From contig JALKBU010000102.1 of NCBI GenBank assembly GCA_023091735.1, positions 21,513 to 85,512 of the forward strand: DNA of 64,000 nucleotides. Reading direction: 5' to 3'. The DNA is from Trichomonas tenax (Eukaryota; Parabasalia; Trichomonadida; Trichomonadidae). A program made the position numbers and the translations under genes. Position 1 is the stretch's first letter, and each line of letters starts with the position of its first letter. The notes under the pieces are model-generated. The model did no database searches and was not told the origin of the DNA. It saw only the letters and a list, made by a program, of their open reading frames with translations. Below, one piece after another: positions 27,001 through 35,988 of the stretch.

Positions 27001-29037
27001 TGAAGCATTGATTGTAATTGTCTCAGATTCTCTGACTTCTTTATGCCTTATTAATCCATATTTAGTAGGAACAACATCCTTTTCACACGTCTTGACAAAT
27101 GTCGTCAATAACTTAGCATAAGCGTTCCTCAGCCTGAATTCTGTTTCATGAGTGAATCTCTCATTCCATCTCGTTAAGAAAATGTTAATCATGTCTTCAT
27201 CAGCAAGATATATTTCGCTATTTCTGCAATAAATGCGAGAGAGAAGTCTCATGAATCTTTCTTGAACAACAGAGTAGCGTAATGACAATGACCAAAGTAA
27301 GTCTTCATTCCTGAATGGAAGTGTTGTAATCTCGAAAGCACCGCTTGGATTTGTTGGATCGTTCTTGAACGAGAAAAATGCCTTTTTGATGAACATGTAG
27401 AACTTGGGGTTGATCTTGCATTCTGGGAGTTTCTCGATGATTGAAATAACAAGATCCTGCTTAATAATATATCTTTCGATTAACATTGTGATGAAATTAA
27501 GCAAACTCTGCGAATTCATTGAGCTTTCAAGAAGCATACTCACATCGTTATTAGTAAACTGTGCGCCATTGTATGTTGTTAAAACATGTATTAATGAAAC
27601 ACAGCTCTGTGCGAACATAGGATTCTTGGTGATAGAAGCAACAACAAGTGTCAGTAATTTGTCAGCGAGATCTTGTTCGATGATTTTCTTTGAAGGAAGA
27701 AGAGAAACGAAAATCATAAGATCGAGACGTGACAATTCTGGTAAATTAGACATTTCTGTCAACTTTGCAGTAATTTGTTCCTGAGTTAAACCAATGCAGC
27801 TCAAATATTCTGCTAATTCTGCAATTTGTTGCTGATTTTCACCTTCTTGTTGAGCTAACTGATTAATATGTTCACGGACAAGATTAATAGCTTCAATCTG
27901 ATTACCGCGGTGTCCTAAGCCCGTGCAAATCTGCTTTAATAAGTTAATCCAAGCTTCATTCTTTTCAGGAAAGTCAAGAATCAAATTGATGCAGTCATTA
28001 ATCAATTCCAGCCTCATAGTGGAGAAAACTTCGACAATTAAATAATAAAATTGAGTAATCGATGAAGATTGATGAATTGAATGTTGCGACCAGATCGCTT
28101 TGAAGTTATCAAGAGTGAGAAGTTCGGCATGAGAGAACGATTTGAATAGTTCTGCGAAGATCGGAAGAAATGCAGATTTATATTCAATATGATAAAGATA
28201 ATCAGCAAATTTTGTCTCTTTAAGCCACTTGAACATGTACGGAGCGAACTTTGGTTGATTGCAGTTTGCGTGTAAATATTTTAAGAAGAATAATTGTTTG
28301 TCGAAAAATTCTGACTTGATTTGATCAGAAATGAATTCAAACAGTTGGAAAGCCCTTTCGTCGGTTAGTTTGTCTGTAAACGTTAATCCTAAAAATGTGT
28401 TATTGATAAAATCAGCAAGTTGTTCAGAAGCTGCGTTACGATTCTTATGTAGCTGCAGCAGTGTCACTTTATCAACGATCTGCTTGAAAATTTGATTTAA
28501 TTTCTCATCAGGTGCTCCTGTTGTCGCTAATGGAACAAAATAGAAGAAAATGGCGCAGCGCATAAAGTTCAGTGGTAGTTCGTATTCAGCATCCAATTCT
28601 TTAAATAATTCGGTCAAAATATCCGAGTTTACATACTCCTTGCATATTTCGATGAAAAATTCGCGATTATTGAAGTATATCATATATCCTGGATTGAAAA
28701 TATAATATGGGAAAAATTCGATGTAAAACTGTGGGCATGATGTTGCAATTTTGAAGAGTTTGAAGATTATATTAAAATAATCTTTGATAATTTTTTTGTC
28801 AAGATCACTTATTAATCTTGTTTTGACGATTTCTCCGCACATCGATGCCAATGATTCAAAAAATTTTTCTTGTCTCATTCCCGTTCTCGTAGGCAGAAAA
28901 TGATTCTCGCAAATGTAATTGATGAGATCCAAAAAATCCTCCATATATTCCTGCATTGTTGAAAGATGATGCACAGAATAAAAGAACTCACTCGACCACT
29001 TTGCAAATGTTTCTGGAGTCCAAAATCTAGTTTGCAT
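24094..29037 (-). CDS. Giant ubiquitin carboxyl-terminal hydrolase (C19/USP family)
   Basis: A 1647-residue protein. The Cys box GLDNLGVACFVDSVLQQLF is at about residue 1102 and the His box SGTADFGHYISYCLQPNGTW at about 1328, with the following Asn/Asp motif FNDN. The first about 1090 residues are an alpha-helical solenoid, with a ubiquitin-like stretch around residues 675-720 (ETITINASYQDEEITITT). A helical C-terminal region of about 300 residues follows. This architecture resembles the USP9X/USP24/USP34 group rather than small USPs. Start ATG 29037, with AAAAAGTGACATA immediately upstream. The upstream side opens onto the hairpin-rich gene-free tract. Confidence 0.93.
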   Translation of the reverse strand: MQTRFWTPETFAKWSSEFFYSVHHLSTMQEYMEDFLDLINYICENHFLPTRTGMRQEKFFESLASMCGEIVKTRLISDLDKKIIKDYFNIIFKLFKIATSCPQFYIEFFPYYIFNPGYMIYFNNREFFIEICKEYVNSDILTELFKELDAEYELPLNFMRCAIFFYFVPLATTGAPDEKLNQIFKQIVDKVTLLQLHKNRNAASEQLADFINNTFLGLTFTDKLTDERAFQLFEFISDQIKSEFFDKQLFFLKYLHANCNQPKFAPYMFKWLKETKFADYLYHIEYKSAFLPIFAELFKSFSHAELLTLDNFKAIWSQHSIHQSSSITQFYYLIVEVFSTMRLELINDCINLILDFPEKNEAWINLLKQICTGLGHRGNQIEAINLVREHINQLAQQEGENQQQIAELAEYLSCIGLTQEQITAKLTEMSNLPELSRLDLMIFVSLLPSKKIIEQDLADKLLTLVVASITKNPMFAQSCVSLIHVLTTYNGAQFTNNDVSMLLESSMNSQSLLNFITMLIERYIIKQDLVISIIEKLPECKINPKFYMFIKKAFFSFKNDPTNPSGAFEITTLPFRNEDLLWSLSLRYSVVQERFMRLLSRIYCRNSEIYLADEDMINIFLTRWNERFTHETEFRLRNAYAKLLTTFVKTCEKDVVPTKYGLIRHKEVRESETITINASYQDEEITITTARTISVAALTQLIADQFNILYTECQLEHEEFPVEFDKTLSAFDSFETVDVIVMGGKCPEIRERTAIPSLMIVDLKMQTKLIRLMDEIPGIVELLDELPTHDDLVDIMGKIKSMELSKIFPKARPAFFKYNFDTFIQAFKIKDVDSLKQVGLFEYILTVGLDNTDPILLQNIISWLQNILENGVDIGINEQILFDQIVRILRNFPVGDSPSKLFRNAFDTVHNFNDPRSLIFDVEKIKSLILKFLASPIEYIAFDSCMFFEKLNIPSSVYAELSSEVDITRDHFFSSWSDHITTRDETAVKIVMDNLTPESVSSGHLDLLDALLEFHAMTDEEIEKITEFICNNFLDPRAEAKGKEIFTSAMNVAKHLKGPKIVSALHYLCSKSYFKEWDIDGDKIVLQKSGGYVGLDNLGVACFVDSVLQQLFRISEIRQAVFDYKEKNRFVKRLKYLFAQMMLSNQQSVSTQALLNEWSDDGDDVLDTNVQQDACEFLQLLLDKLERILGKEKLSIFNGQFINRIESLDGSLSSESSETYIALPVDVLHSRTLDESLKKISTPDFLKGENAYKFEGTDKKVDAKKFCKFGDPPKNLIIQLKRFEYNFETFIRYKVKTPLSFPEELSLAGKDYKLAGVIMHSGTADFGHYISYCLQPNGTWQCFNDNIVKQVTLQQVLSIGSGEKGTWSAFILFYDSEPQKPVTVPKELLDYVHQENDYNCFTRLAFSTPATDLMDYFIGSKDDSLFQEAAQFSMTFAPFTVDGKNGTKLLRKANETLIERPQVCANLVKELCNLPLCNLFIYCKHSEVRIAASEVVITLMKAVGSSALSIINRYFEDFHAHPEYTEGVMNVYIQAAEIEECLPILKSKVLPVLEELLRSMQDHKAKAISMKHIFNAILAIGPSPGFGDEIASTRWIEKYFYGTDLKVIADVIAKSPTAPAQLRKFAVKFANPKWRTLLKYFPEPEQQ

Positions 29038-29583
29038 TATGTCACTTTTTAGAGTTTGTCATTTTTTTTGTCAATAGTTTGGAATTCTTGAGTCAATTTT
29101 GAGCCCCGGAAAATTGAATATTTTACAAGACGATACATAAAATACATATGGAGGTAGAGAAAGTTTGTCCTTGATGATGTTCTAACCATCCTCGTCCCTT
29201 CCACAATCACACACTCTGCCTTCTGTCCTACAGCAAAGAACTATCCCGTTTCTTTTCTCGTTTTTCAACGAAAGAAATAATTTCATCACCAAACAAATAC
29301 CATCAAAACAGCCGATTTTCTAGCCTCTTACTGTATATCGAATGGAGAATTGAAATACCACTCCTTATCCTTGCTTTTCTCGTCTAATAAACATTTTTTA
29401 TATAAATAATTTTTTGTAAAGTATTCAATTTGTGATATAATTTTTTCCGGATTTTCAAGAATTTGATGTTCTGTTGTTATGCGAGCCTATTTATGCAATA
29501 AAAATGGCGCGTTGTTTCAGATATTGAAAATGTATACTTAACACAACTTCTTCGATATTCTCGCAATTTCATCATTATCAAGA

Positions 29584-29652
29584 CACCAACAGTCAACAAG
29601 CCATTGGATACGAAGAATAGCTTCGTATCCAATGGCTTGTTGACTGTTGGTG
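29584..29652. repeat. IR1: perfect 32-bp hairpin
   Basis: Arms 29584-29615 and 29621-29652 are exact reverse complements with a 5-base loop (AATAG). The arm begins CACCAACAGTCAACAAGCC. This is the only perfect stem of the cluster. Confidence 0.95.
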
Positions 29653-29717
29653 CCATCGAAATTTGCTCAGAGCGTTCTGATTCGATTTCATTTTACAATT
29701 CAACATTTTTTTACGGA

Positions 29718-29762
29718 TCTCTGAGGTTGCTAAGACGCAGAATGGCCTAGCAATCACAGAGA
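29718..29762. repeat. IR2: 17-bp imperfect hairpin
   Basis: Arms 29718-29734 (TCTCTGAGGTTGCTAAG) and 29746-29762 pair with two mismatches and one G-U. Loop 11 bases. Confidence 0.8.
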
Positions 29763-29815
29763 CTTGTAGAAAATGCTATGAATCGAAATATTTCATTCAT
29801 CGATTTACATTACTT

Positions 29816-29890
29816 GCTTTAGCTGTCTAATAGCATGACAAACAGATAGCTTGTGTACACATGTTTGTCATACTATTAGACAGCTAAAGC
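29816..29890. repeat. IR3: 29-bp hairpin, one mismatch
   Basis: Arms 29816-29844 and 29862-29890; the single mismatch (C-A) is at position 19 of the arm. Loop 17 bases. The outer arm reads GCTTTAGCTGTCTAATAG. Confidence 0.93.
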
Positions 29891-29918
29891 GATTTACGAT
29901 TTATAATTATCCGTTAAT

Positions 29919-30018
29919 ATAAATCATCAAAAATGATCAATTTCTGGCACAAATTCACCATATATTCGATGTTCTAGAGAGTTTATACTAGAAATTGATC
30001 ATTTTTGATGATATTTAT
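29919..30018. repeat. IR4: ~27-bp hairpin with 2-base bulge
   Basis: Arms 29919-29945 and 29990-30018. A perfect 21-bp inner stem is followed by a 2-base bulge and 6 more pairs. Loop about 44 bases. Confidence 0.9.
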
Positions 30019-31310
30019 TGATTTTGGACAAATTATCTACAGCAGGCACAAGCTAACACGAAAATTACATCTACAGTGGCGGGATATTGGAGGAATACCC
30101 TACATAATTAAGTATAGCGATTAACTAAATTTCTAGATTGAATATTGTCAATTGACCTGCTTCTTGTCCATTTCTTCTAATGCAGACATGTAGATGGCGG
30201 TATTTGATTGTATAAATAAGAAGATTAAATAAAAGTCATTGATTTTGCAATAATTTTATTGTATGGGATAATTATAATATCAATATATGTAAATCAATAC
30301 GATTTAAAATGAGAAAAAGTTGTGACACTTTTCTTTACAATGCAAAATTAAATATAAAAATAAATATCATAAATATAATATACATCAATTATAACATAAA
30401 TTTATGAGAGAAAAAATTTGAGAATAAGTAACATTGAGAGTAATGATAGAAATAAAAATAAATAATCAAATACTATAGTACATGATTCAAAAGATATATT
30501 AATTATGTTTTAAAGTAGAAATAAAGTGATTTTTAACTAGTCAACATATTCCCAGAAATTATACAAATATTAGAATTACACAATAATGTAGTAAATAGCT
30601 TTTGAATGCTCTGAAAAATGTCTCAGAAATATTGAATGACATAAAACAACAATATAATCAATAAACAAAATGTAATACAAATAACACATTTCGCAATTGC
30701 TGTCTCAATATATTCTATGAGTCAGATTATTGTATAGTTTACACGCAAATACAAACATATTTATAACGATATAATAAGCCTATTTATATTGCAGCTGTTT
30801 ACTTTTCAAAATTTGAAAAGACTCAGAAATGTAATATGCATTGTATGAAATGTATGTTATATGTGCAACAATATACTTTCCAACTTTAAAACAGTCACTT
30901 TTTTGCACTTTATTTTCTTTTGCATTTTCAGGCACTTCTGATTGATATATTCGAAGATTGACGATACGATATATTACAATATACGCTACCGAATATATGT
31001 CTACAATAACTAACTATAATATCCACGTTTTATTTTCATTATATTTATCCTGCTTAATATATGTTTTTTATATGTTTATTAGCATTTACTACATGATTTG
31101 AATTTGAATAGACAGTAGAAATATTTTTCCAACTTTAAACTTGATATGTGTCAAAAAATTATTTTACACGTCATGTATTATATTTTACACGCCAATCTGT
31201 CAAAAATATTAAATTCTCTATATTTTAACATAACAATGACTCTAATACGTTGTCTATTATGGTCCTATAGCAATTGGCTTTATAAACATATAAATATTAA
31301 TTTCCATTTG

Positions 31311-31411
31311 CAATATCTTTGTTATCTAGTCATCTCCACGGTGATTAAGTCACATATCATGTTGTTTTGCGGCTTCCACACTGTGAAGATGACTAGATAA
31401 CGAAGATATTG
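31311..31411. repeat. IR5: 29-bp hairpin, one mismatch
   Basis: Arms 31311-31339 and 31383-31411 differ by one G-U and one C-A. Loop 43 bases. The core TTATCTAGTCATCT is fully paired. Confidence 0.93.
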
Positions 31412-31432
31412 ACCACATTTCGAAAATCACTC

Positions 31433-31505
31433 CGAGTGTATGTGATATAGCGATGCTGATGTGGAAATCGATACCACACCACCATCATTATATGACCTAC
31501 ACCCG
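31433..31505. repeat. IR6: 32-bp imperfect hairpin
   Basis: Arms 31433-31464 and 31474-31505 align over 32 positions with six mismatches and one G-U. Loop 9 bases. It starts only 22 bases after IR5 ends. Confidence 0.8.
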
Positions 31506-31541
31506 GAAAAACATTCTAGGCAGATAATTTAATGCATTTTA

Positions 31542-31638
31542 TAAAATTAGGTTTTCCGTCCTGCTCTCGCTGCAAAGGTCGCTAATAGGGTTTCTGAGAG
31601 GAATTTGCCACCAAGGAAGCCCGTAAAACCTATATTTT
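31542..31638. repeat. IR7: long, poorly paired hairpin
   Basis: TAGGTTTT (31548-31555) pairs with AAAACCTA (31625-31632). Pairing continues inward over about 29 positions with about nine mismatches, and outward through an AAAAT/ATTTT pair after a 1-base bulge. It is the weakest of the long stems. Confidence 0.55.
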
Positions 31639-31720
31639 TGAATGTTCTACATTTTTATACGAGATCAATCAGTCTTGTTTTATTAGATATTTAGATATTT
31701 TTTTAAATCATAAAATCTTC

Positions 31721-31797
31721 TCCACTGAATGCAAATGGTACGCTAGAACTGGATCAATGTAATCACTAGTCCTAGTGCACCATTTGCATTCGGTGAA
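31721..31797. repeat. IR8: 29-bp hairpin
   Basis: Arms 31721-31749 and 31769-31797 share a perfect 13-bp core (GAATGCAAATGGT). There are five differences, all transitions: two G-U and three A-C. Loop 19 bases. Confidence 0.92.
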
Positions 31798-31846
31798 ATA
31801 GAAAGTTTGAGTGAAATTTGATCATTGATTTTCATCATATTATTAT

Positions 31847-31917
31847 ATCCCCATATTCTCAGCGATAGTGTCACTCACACATGTGATAGGTGACATTGTC
31901 ACTGAGAATATTGGAAT
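31847..31917. repeat. IR9: 27-bp hairpin
   Basis: Arms 31847-31873 and 31891-31917 with a perfect ATATTCTCAG core. There are five differences, of which two are G-U. The 17-base loop contains the palindrome CACATGTG. Confidence 0.9.
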
Positions 31918-32080
31918 AGAACAACTACTACTATGTTTTTTTTAGAATTGGGTTCAAAAATAGTAAATAACATTGATTATAATATGATAATGATTGAAGT
32001 GAGGCCTGCGAAATGATAGGAATGTTAAAAACTCTTTCAAATCATAATCAAATTCGAGATATTTTCACAACTTCTTATTT

Positions 32081-32147
32081 TAGTCTTCTTCTCCATACAA
32101 ATGTCACCGCTAGCATGATTCAGTGACATGTATACCAAGAAGATGAT
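32081..32147. repeat. IR10: hairpin with internal loop
   Basis: Inner stem ATAC-ATGTCAC with a 1-base bulge, a small internal loop, then a 7-bp TCTTCTT/AAGAAGA stem. Arms lie within 32081-32107 and 32123-32147. Terminal loop 15 bases. Confidence 0.75.
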
Positions 32148-32170
32148 AAAAACAACAAGTTTTGTTGGTG

Positions 32171-32270
32171 ATTCATGTTTCTCCAACAACTGTGTGCCAA
32201 TAGCACATTAAGGCTTGAAAAATCTAATAAAAAGACCACATATACCATTGGCACATAGTGATGGATGAAT
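32171..32270. repeat. IR11: hairpin with 15-bp upper and 6-bp lower stem
   Basis: Upper arms 32189-32203 (ACTGTGTGCCAATAG) and 32245-32259 pair with one G-U and one mismatch. ATTCAT at 32171 pairs with ATGAAT at 32265. Loop about 41 bases. Confidence 0.8.
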
Positions 32271-32304
32271 TTTTATCAGGTAATTTACATTGATTTATAT
32301 AATA

Positions 32305-32390
32305 TTGTGTTTGAGTCCTTCTTCTCGTTATTGGAGCCACTACATACATGTACAATGACTGAAGAACCGATGAGGAGGACCCAAACACAA
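32305..32390. repeat. IR12: 28-bp imperfect hairpin
   Basis: Arms 32305-32332 and 32363-32390 align over 28 positions with four mismatches and three G-U. Loop 30 bases. Confidence 0.85.
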
Positions 32391-32531
32391 CAATTGGACG
32401 AGTTTTGATTTTTCATCCCACCAGATGGCGGTTGAACAATGAAACTTAAAAAATGTGATAGCAATTTGCACTGCATTATTTCTCCAAAGTATTGGCGGAT
32501 ATTAATTTCTATATTCTGGGTCGATTTTGAA

Positions 32532-32622
32532 ATGTTGTTCTATGCACTCCAAATTGATTAAGAAGCCAATAGAAATGTGTGTCATTGACTTCTGAATCGA
32601 TTTGGAGTGCATAGGACAATAT
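32532..32622. repeat. IR13: 39-bp hairpin, the longest stem
   Basis: Arms 32532-32570 and 32584-32622 align over 39 positions with only two mismatches and three G-U. Loop 13 bases. The core CTATGCACTCCAAAT is perfect. Confidence 0.94.
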
Positions 32623-33008
32623 TTTCACTGTTTTTCATGTTTTCACACTACCAAACATGGAACACATTTGAGACTTTGATGTTGCGATAAAAGTGTGCTA
32701 TATAACTCAGATACACAACATTCGATGTGAGACTGTCTTGTGAATATATTACACTATGTAATCTTTGAGATATATACATTATATTAGCAAGAAAATCATA
32801 CATTATTGACTCCTTAGAATGTCAATTTTGTTGACACTATATCAACATGGAACACATTCAATTTCACTAACAGAGGCATGAAACAATTAAAAACCCATCT
32901 GCAGTATATGTGATAGGCATTGTGGATGACAAAATATAAAAAACACAAATTTTCGAAATAATGTAATATTTCATAAAAATTTAAAGTTCAAAATCTGTTA
33001 ATGTTCAC

Positions 33009-33061
33009 ATCGAATTCATATAACAAAGCTTATGTAAAACACAAGCACATATGAATTCAAT
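33009..33061. repeat. IR14: 13-bp hairpin
   Basis: Arms 33009-33021 (ATCGAATTCATAT) and 33049-33061 pair with one mismatch. Loop 27 bases. A small AACCTA/TAGGTT stem follows at about 33067. Confidence 0.75.
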
Positions 33062-33437
33062 CTTCAAACCTAAAATATAGGTTTAATCTCATAACGACAT
33101 TTTTAAATTATTGTGTTTACGCTATTTAATCAATGGATCAATAATATAAACATCTAACCAATTACAACATTATTGTTGAATACCTTCAATTCCATAATTC
33201 TTTAAAACATTCAATTAATTAAACTTTACTAATTCATGAGCTTTCAGTAACAACATCGCTAGACTATACCTAGACATTTCGCTAATGAGTAAAGGTCTAT
33301 AATAGCTTTCATCAAAATTTTGCTTTTAGCCTTAAAAATTTGGCGAAAAAAAGACGATAGACTAAATTTGGAGAGCTCTCGTTTTTTCTCAATTATGAAA
33401 TATGAGCTAACCTTATATGCTTAGAAAGATATCGATG

Positions 33438-34232
33438 TCATTCTTCAGCACCAACGAGGCTATAGAACTCTATCATTGTGCGGATCTTGGGTTTCTTAGC
33501 GAACACTTCCTTAATCTTATTTTCTTTATGCGGCATTACCTTCATAACAAATGTCATTAGGAAGTGTGTGAAGCTTTCTACGGTTTCATCTTCTTCATCG
33601 GAGTGAAATAAACGCATAACAACGGCATTAATTATGTTAATAAAATGCATTTTCATTGTATGCAAACTCGGATAATATTCGTTGAGAACTTTCTGTATTA
33701 AGCCATCCAATTCACGCGTATTCGAATTTTCTATCATTTTGATCAATGTTGGAATATCAGTTCTTGTCTTTGAATATGTTTTCTTTGGTTGTTTAGGTGT
33801 GCTTTGTGGTTTTTCAGGGATTTCTGGTGGATTTTCTTCAATAACTTGTGGAATTTCGTTATCTGAAGTTTCCAAAAACGCAGAAATATCATCATCAGTA
33901 ATCTCTGTTTGTGTGATGTCTTCTTCAGTTTCTTTTGGCTCCGAAATGGTTTCTTTCCTGCTTTTCTGTTGTTTTTGTTTTGTCTTATTATTTTTATTGA
34001 GCAAATCGATCTGATTCTTCAAATTGCTAATTTCGGTTTCAGAAAGTTGAAGCTTCGTTTCTAATAATTGGTTTTTCTGGCTTAAGATGTCGATTTTCTT
34101 TTCATATTCGGCTAATCGTTGTTTTAAACCCGTAATTTCTCTCTTTAGTTGGACATTTTCCCTTGTGTCATGCAAAGAGGATGATAAATCCCCACGTAAA
34201 GAACTGATTAACTGTTGAAAATCAACTTCCAT
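33438..34232 (-). CDS. Coiled-coil protein, 264 residues
   Basis: Starts at ATG 34232 and ends TGA. Residues about 22-90 are a strong coiled coil (REITGLKQRLAEYEKKIDILSQKNQLLETKL). An acidic, Pro-rich disordered linker (about 95-160) follows. The C-terminal about 100 residues form a helical domain (IPTLIKMIENSNTRELDGLIQKVLNEYYPSLH). There are no membrane segments. Family not recognised; a cytoskeletal or centrosomal adaptor would fit the layout. Upstream are a TTTACATGTCA motif and TTTGACAAT within 30 bases of the start, the same pair seen before several other genes here. Confidence 0.75.
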   Translation of the reverse strand: MEVDFQQLISSLRGDLSSSLHDTRENVQLKREITGLKQRLAEYEKKIDILSQKNQLLETKLQLSETEISNLKNQIDLLNKNNKTKQKQQKSRKETISEPKETEEDITQTEITDDDISAFLETSDNEIPQVIEENPPEIPEKPQSTPKQPKKTYSKTRTDIPTLIKMIENSNTRELDGLIQKVLNEYYPSLHTMKMHFINIINAVVMRLFHSDEEDETVESFTHFLMTFVMKVMPHKENKIKEVFAKKPKIRTMIEFYSLVGAEE

Positions 34233-34303
34233 TACATTCTGACATGTAAATTATTGTCAAATTTTATATTGGAAAATAATTTATGAGATAAGTTCTACCA
34301 ATC

Positions 34304-34880
34304 AGATGCATGTCAATAGTGCAGCAGAAACACTTGAGACTGTATTGCACTTTATTATCCTTTATTGCTGAGAAGAGCAAGACAGAGTTTGCTCAAAGAC
34401 TTCCCCAAAAGGAGGAAGCAAATGTCAATGCAAATGACACATATGGACACACTCCATTCATGACAGCTGCTGCATGTGGAGTGTTGATATTCAAGATTAA
34501 AGGCGCCACACAATTCTACATCACATAATTGAAAGAAGAGAATGCTATATTTACTCCTGAACAGAACAGACATTAACTTCTCATTGGTGACATGCAAGGG
34601 AGATAATTAGATGCATATGGCAGTTGCAGCAAAGAATGAAAAGTGAGATGATGAGATACATTCATTTTCTTGAATACAACACCAGAATAAGTGTACATCA
34701 TCTCAGCCTGGAATGCTGCAACAACCATAAATGCCCCCAGGTACATCAGGTTCACATTGATTCTGAGAATTCATGCCAAATGGACAGCCATGATATCAAA
34801 TGCCTCCATGTGGATATAGGCCTCCTCCAGACACACAAGGAGGACATGGAAAACCTTCATCTGAATACTTGGTGTTAAGC
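34304..34880 (+). pseudogene. Ankyrin-repeat relic
   Basis: Scattered ankyrin-like pieces in different frames: EEANVNANDTYGHTPFMTAAACG (34412-34483), MHMAVAAKNEK with an immediate TGA (34611 onward), and protein-like sequence up to about 34880. Several frameshifts and stops separate them. This is a decayed member of the ankyrin family found intact elsewhere in the window; no usable product remains. Confidence 0.45.
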
Positions 34881-35826
34881 AAAACATAATTCATACATCT
34901 ATGTAAAAGATATTTATCTCTTCTCAAACATACAGACCACAACCTCATATACGCACACCTCAAATAATCATCAATCCCTTAAAAAGTTTTGGAAAATAAT
35001 AAATGTCGACAGCATGGATAAAAAATAAATTCGTCAATAAAACCGCGTAAAAGAGGACTCACACAACATGCTATTAATAAAAAACGATTCAATTCCTAAA
35101 TATTTAGGTTATTGTTTCACTTTCAAAACTCTTGATTTTGATCGACTTCTCTCGGGATTGCTATTGCAAATACCTTTACCAAGACCTACCGGAGTGTGTT
35201 CACTTATCAGGTTGGCTACTTGCTCATGAATTGTGTTGAATCACTTAAAAGCTGAGTTAAAATCAAAGATAAATGTTATGGGGACATCAATCACATGCAA
35301 ATTAACATGTGGATGATGTATTAACATACTATTGGACATCAATAATTTCCTTGATGAACTTTTGTGCGATGTTTAATTGTGAAAGCATATGAAAAACACG
35401 CCAATTGGACACACATAAACAGTGGTGTGTGCTATATCACCAATAAACAGTTTAATGATTTTATTGTAGTCCTTAATTATTCAATTTTTCAAAAAAAAAG
35501 TTTATTGAAGAAATACACGTATCATGTAGACCCCAAATACAAGTGTTTTCGTTTTCAAAGACATTTCTCTCACTTTACAAGATTATCAAAATTTGTTTTT
35601 CTTAACTATGTCATTTATAGATACTAAAAATATATCAATTCAAAAACGTGACACAAAAATAAAAATTTGTTTTAGGACATAACATCATTTATAGATTTCA
35701 AAAATGCCATTATGCAAAAACTTAACAGCCCATTGAATTTTTGAAAAAAACAAAAAATTTGTAATTTGTAATTAGTTTTAGATATAAAATATTATTTTTA
35801 AAACGTAACAGGATATTTGCATAATA

Positions 35827-35888
35827 TTATCTCAATTTTGAACAAAAAAATCATCATATTAATTTTTTATCGTTCAAAATTGAGATAA
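35827..35888. repeat. 17-bp perfect hairpin upstream of the TCAF-like gene
   Basis: Arms 35827-35843 (TTATCTCAATTTTGAAC) and 35872-35888 are exact reverse complements. A/T pairing continues into the loop. It lies 101 bases before ATG 35989 and resembles the cluster hairpins, but is isolated. The surrounding 34881-35980 has no gene that I can support. Confidence 0.9.
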
Positions 35889-35980
35889 AGTTTTGGAATC
35901 AATTTTACAAAATTTGAATTGCTGTAACAAATATAATAATTTGGCAAAAACGTAACATTAATTAAAAAAAGTTCGTTTTT

Positions 35981-35988
35981 TCACTTTT
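35981..35988 (+). promoter_or_regulatory. Inr-like initiator abutting the start codon
   Basis: TCACTTTT directly before ATG 35989, implying a leader of about six bases. ATTTGGCAAAAACG lies about 45 bases upstream. Confidence 0.65.

Larger units (their letters stand above)
29584..33061. other. Hairpin cluster in a gene-free tract (candidate small-RNA locus)
   Basis: Between the USP start (29037) and the 3' end of the coiled-coil gene (33438) I find no protein gene, but at least 14 inverted repeats with arms of 13-39 bp and loops of 5-44 bases. Their outer spans are 45-101 bp and their sequences are unrelated to one another. Their arms are less AT-rich than the spacers. They form two groups, 29584-30018 (four) and 31311-32622 (nine), plus one at 33009-33061; the 1.3 kb between the groups holds only weak stems (for example 30945-30998). 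Size and number resemble a cluster of microRNA-like precursors, but expression and function are not shown by sequence. The individual stems are listed separately as IR1-IR14. Confidence 0.7.

Noticed and set aside
32285..32476. 63-codon minus-strand frame inside the hairpin tract
   Set aside because: It is the by-product of hairpin IR12; no protein-like features.
29584..33061. CRISPR array or MITE family for the hairpin cluster
   Set aside because: There is no conserved repeat between units, no spacers of equal size and no cas genes; the arms are unrelated, so it is not copies of one foldback transposon.
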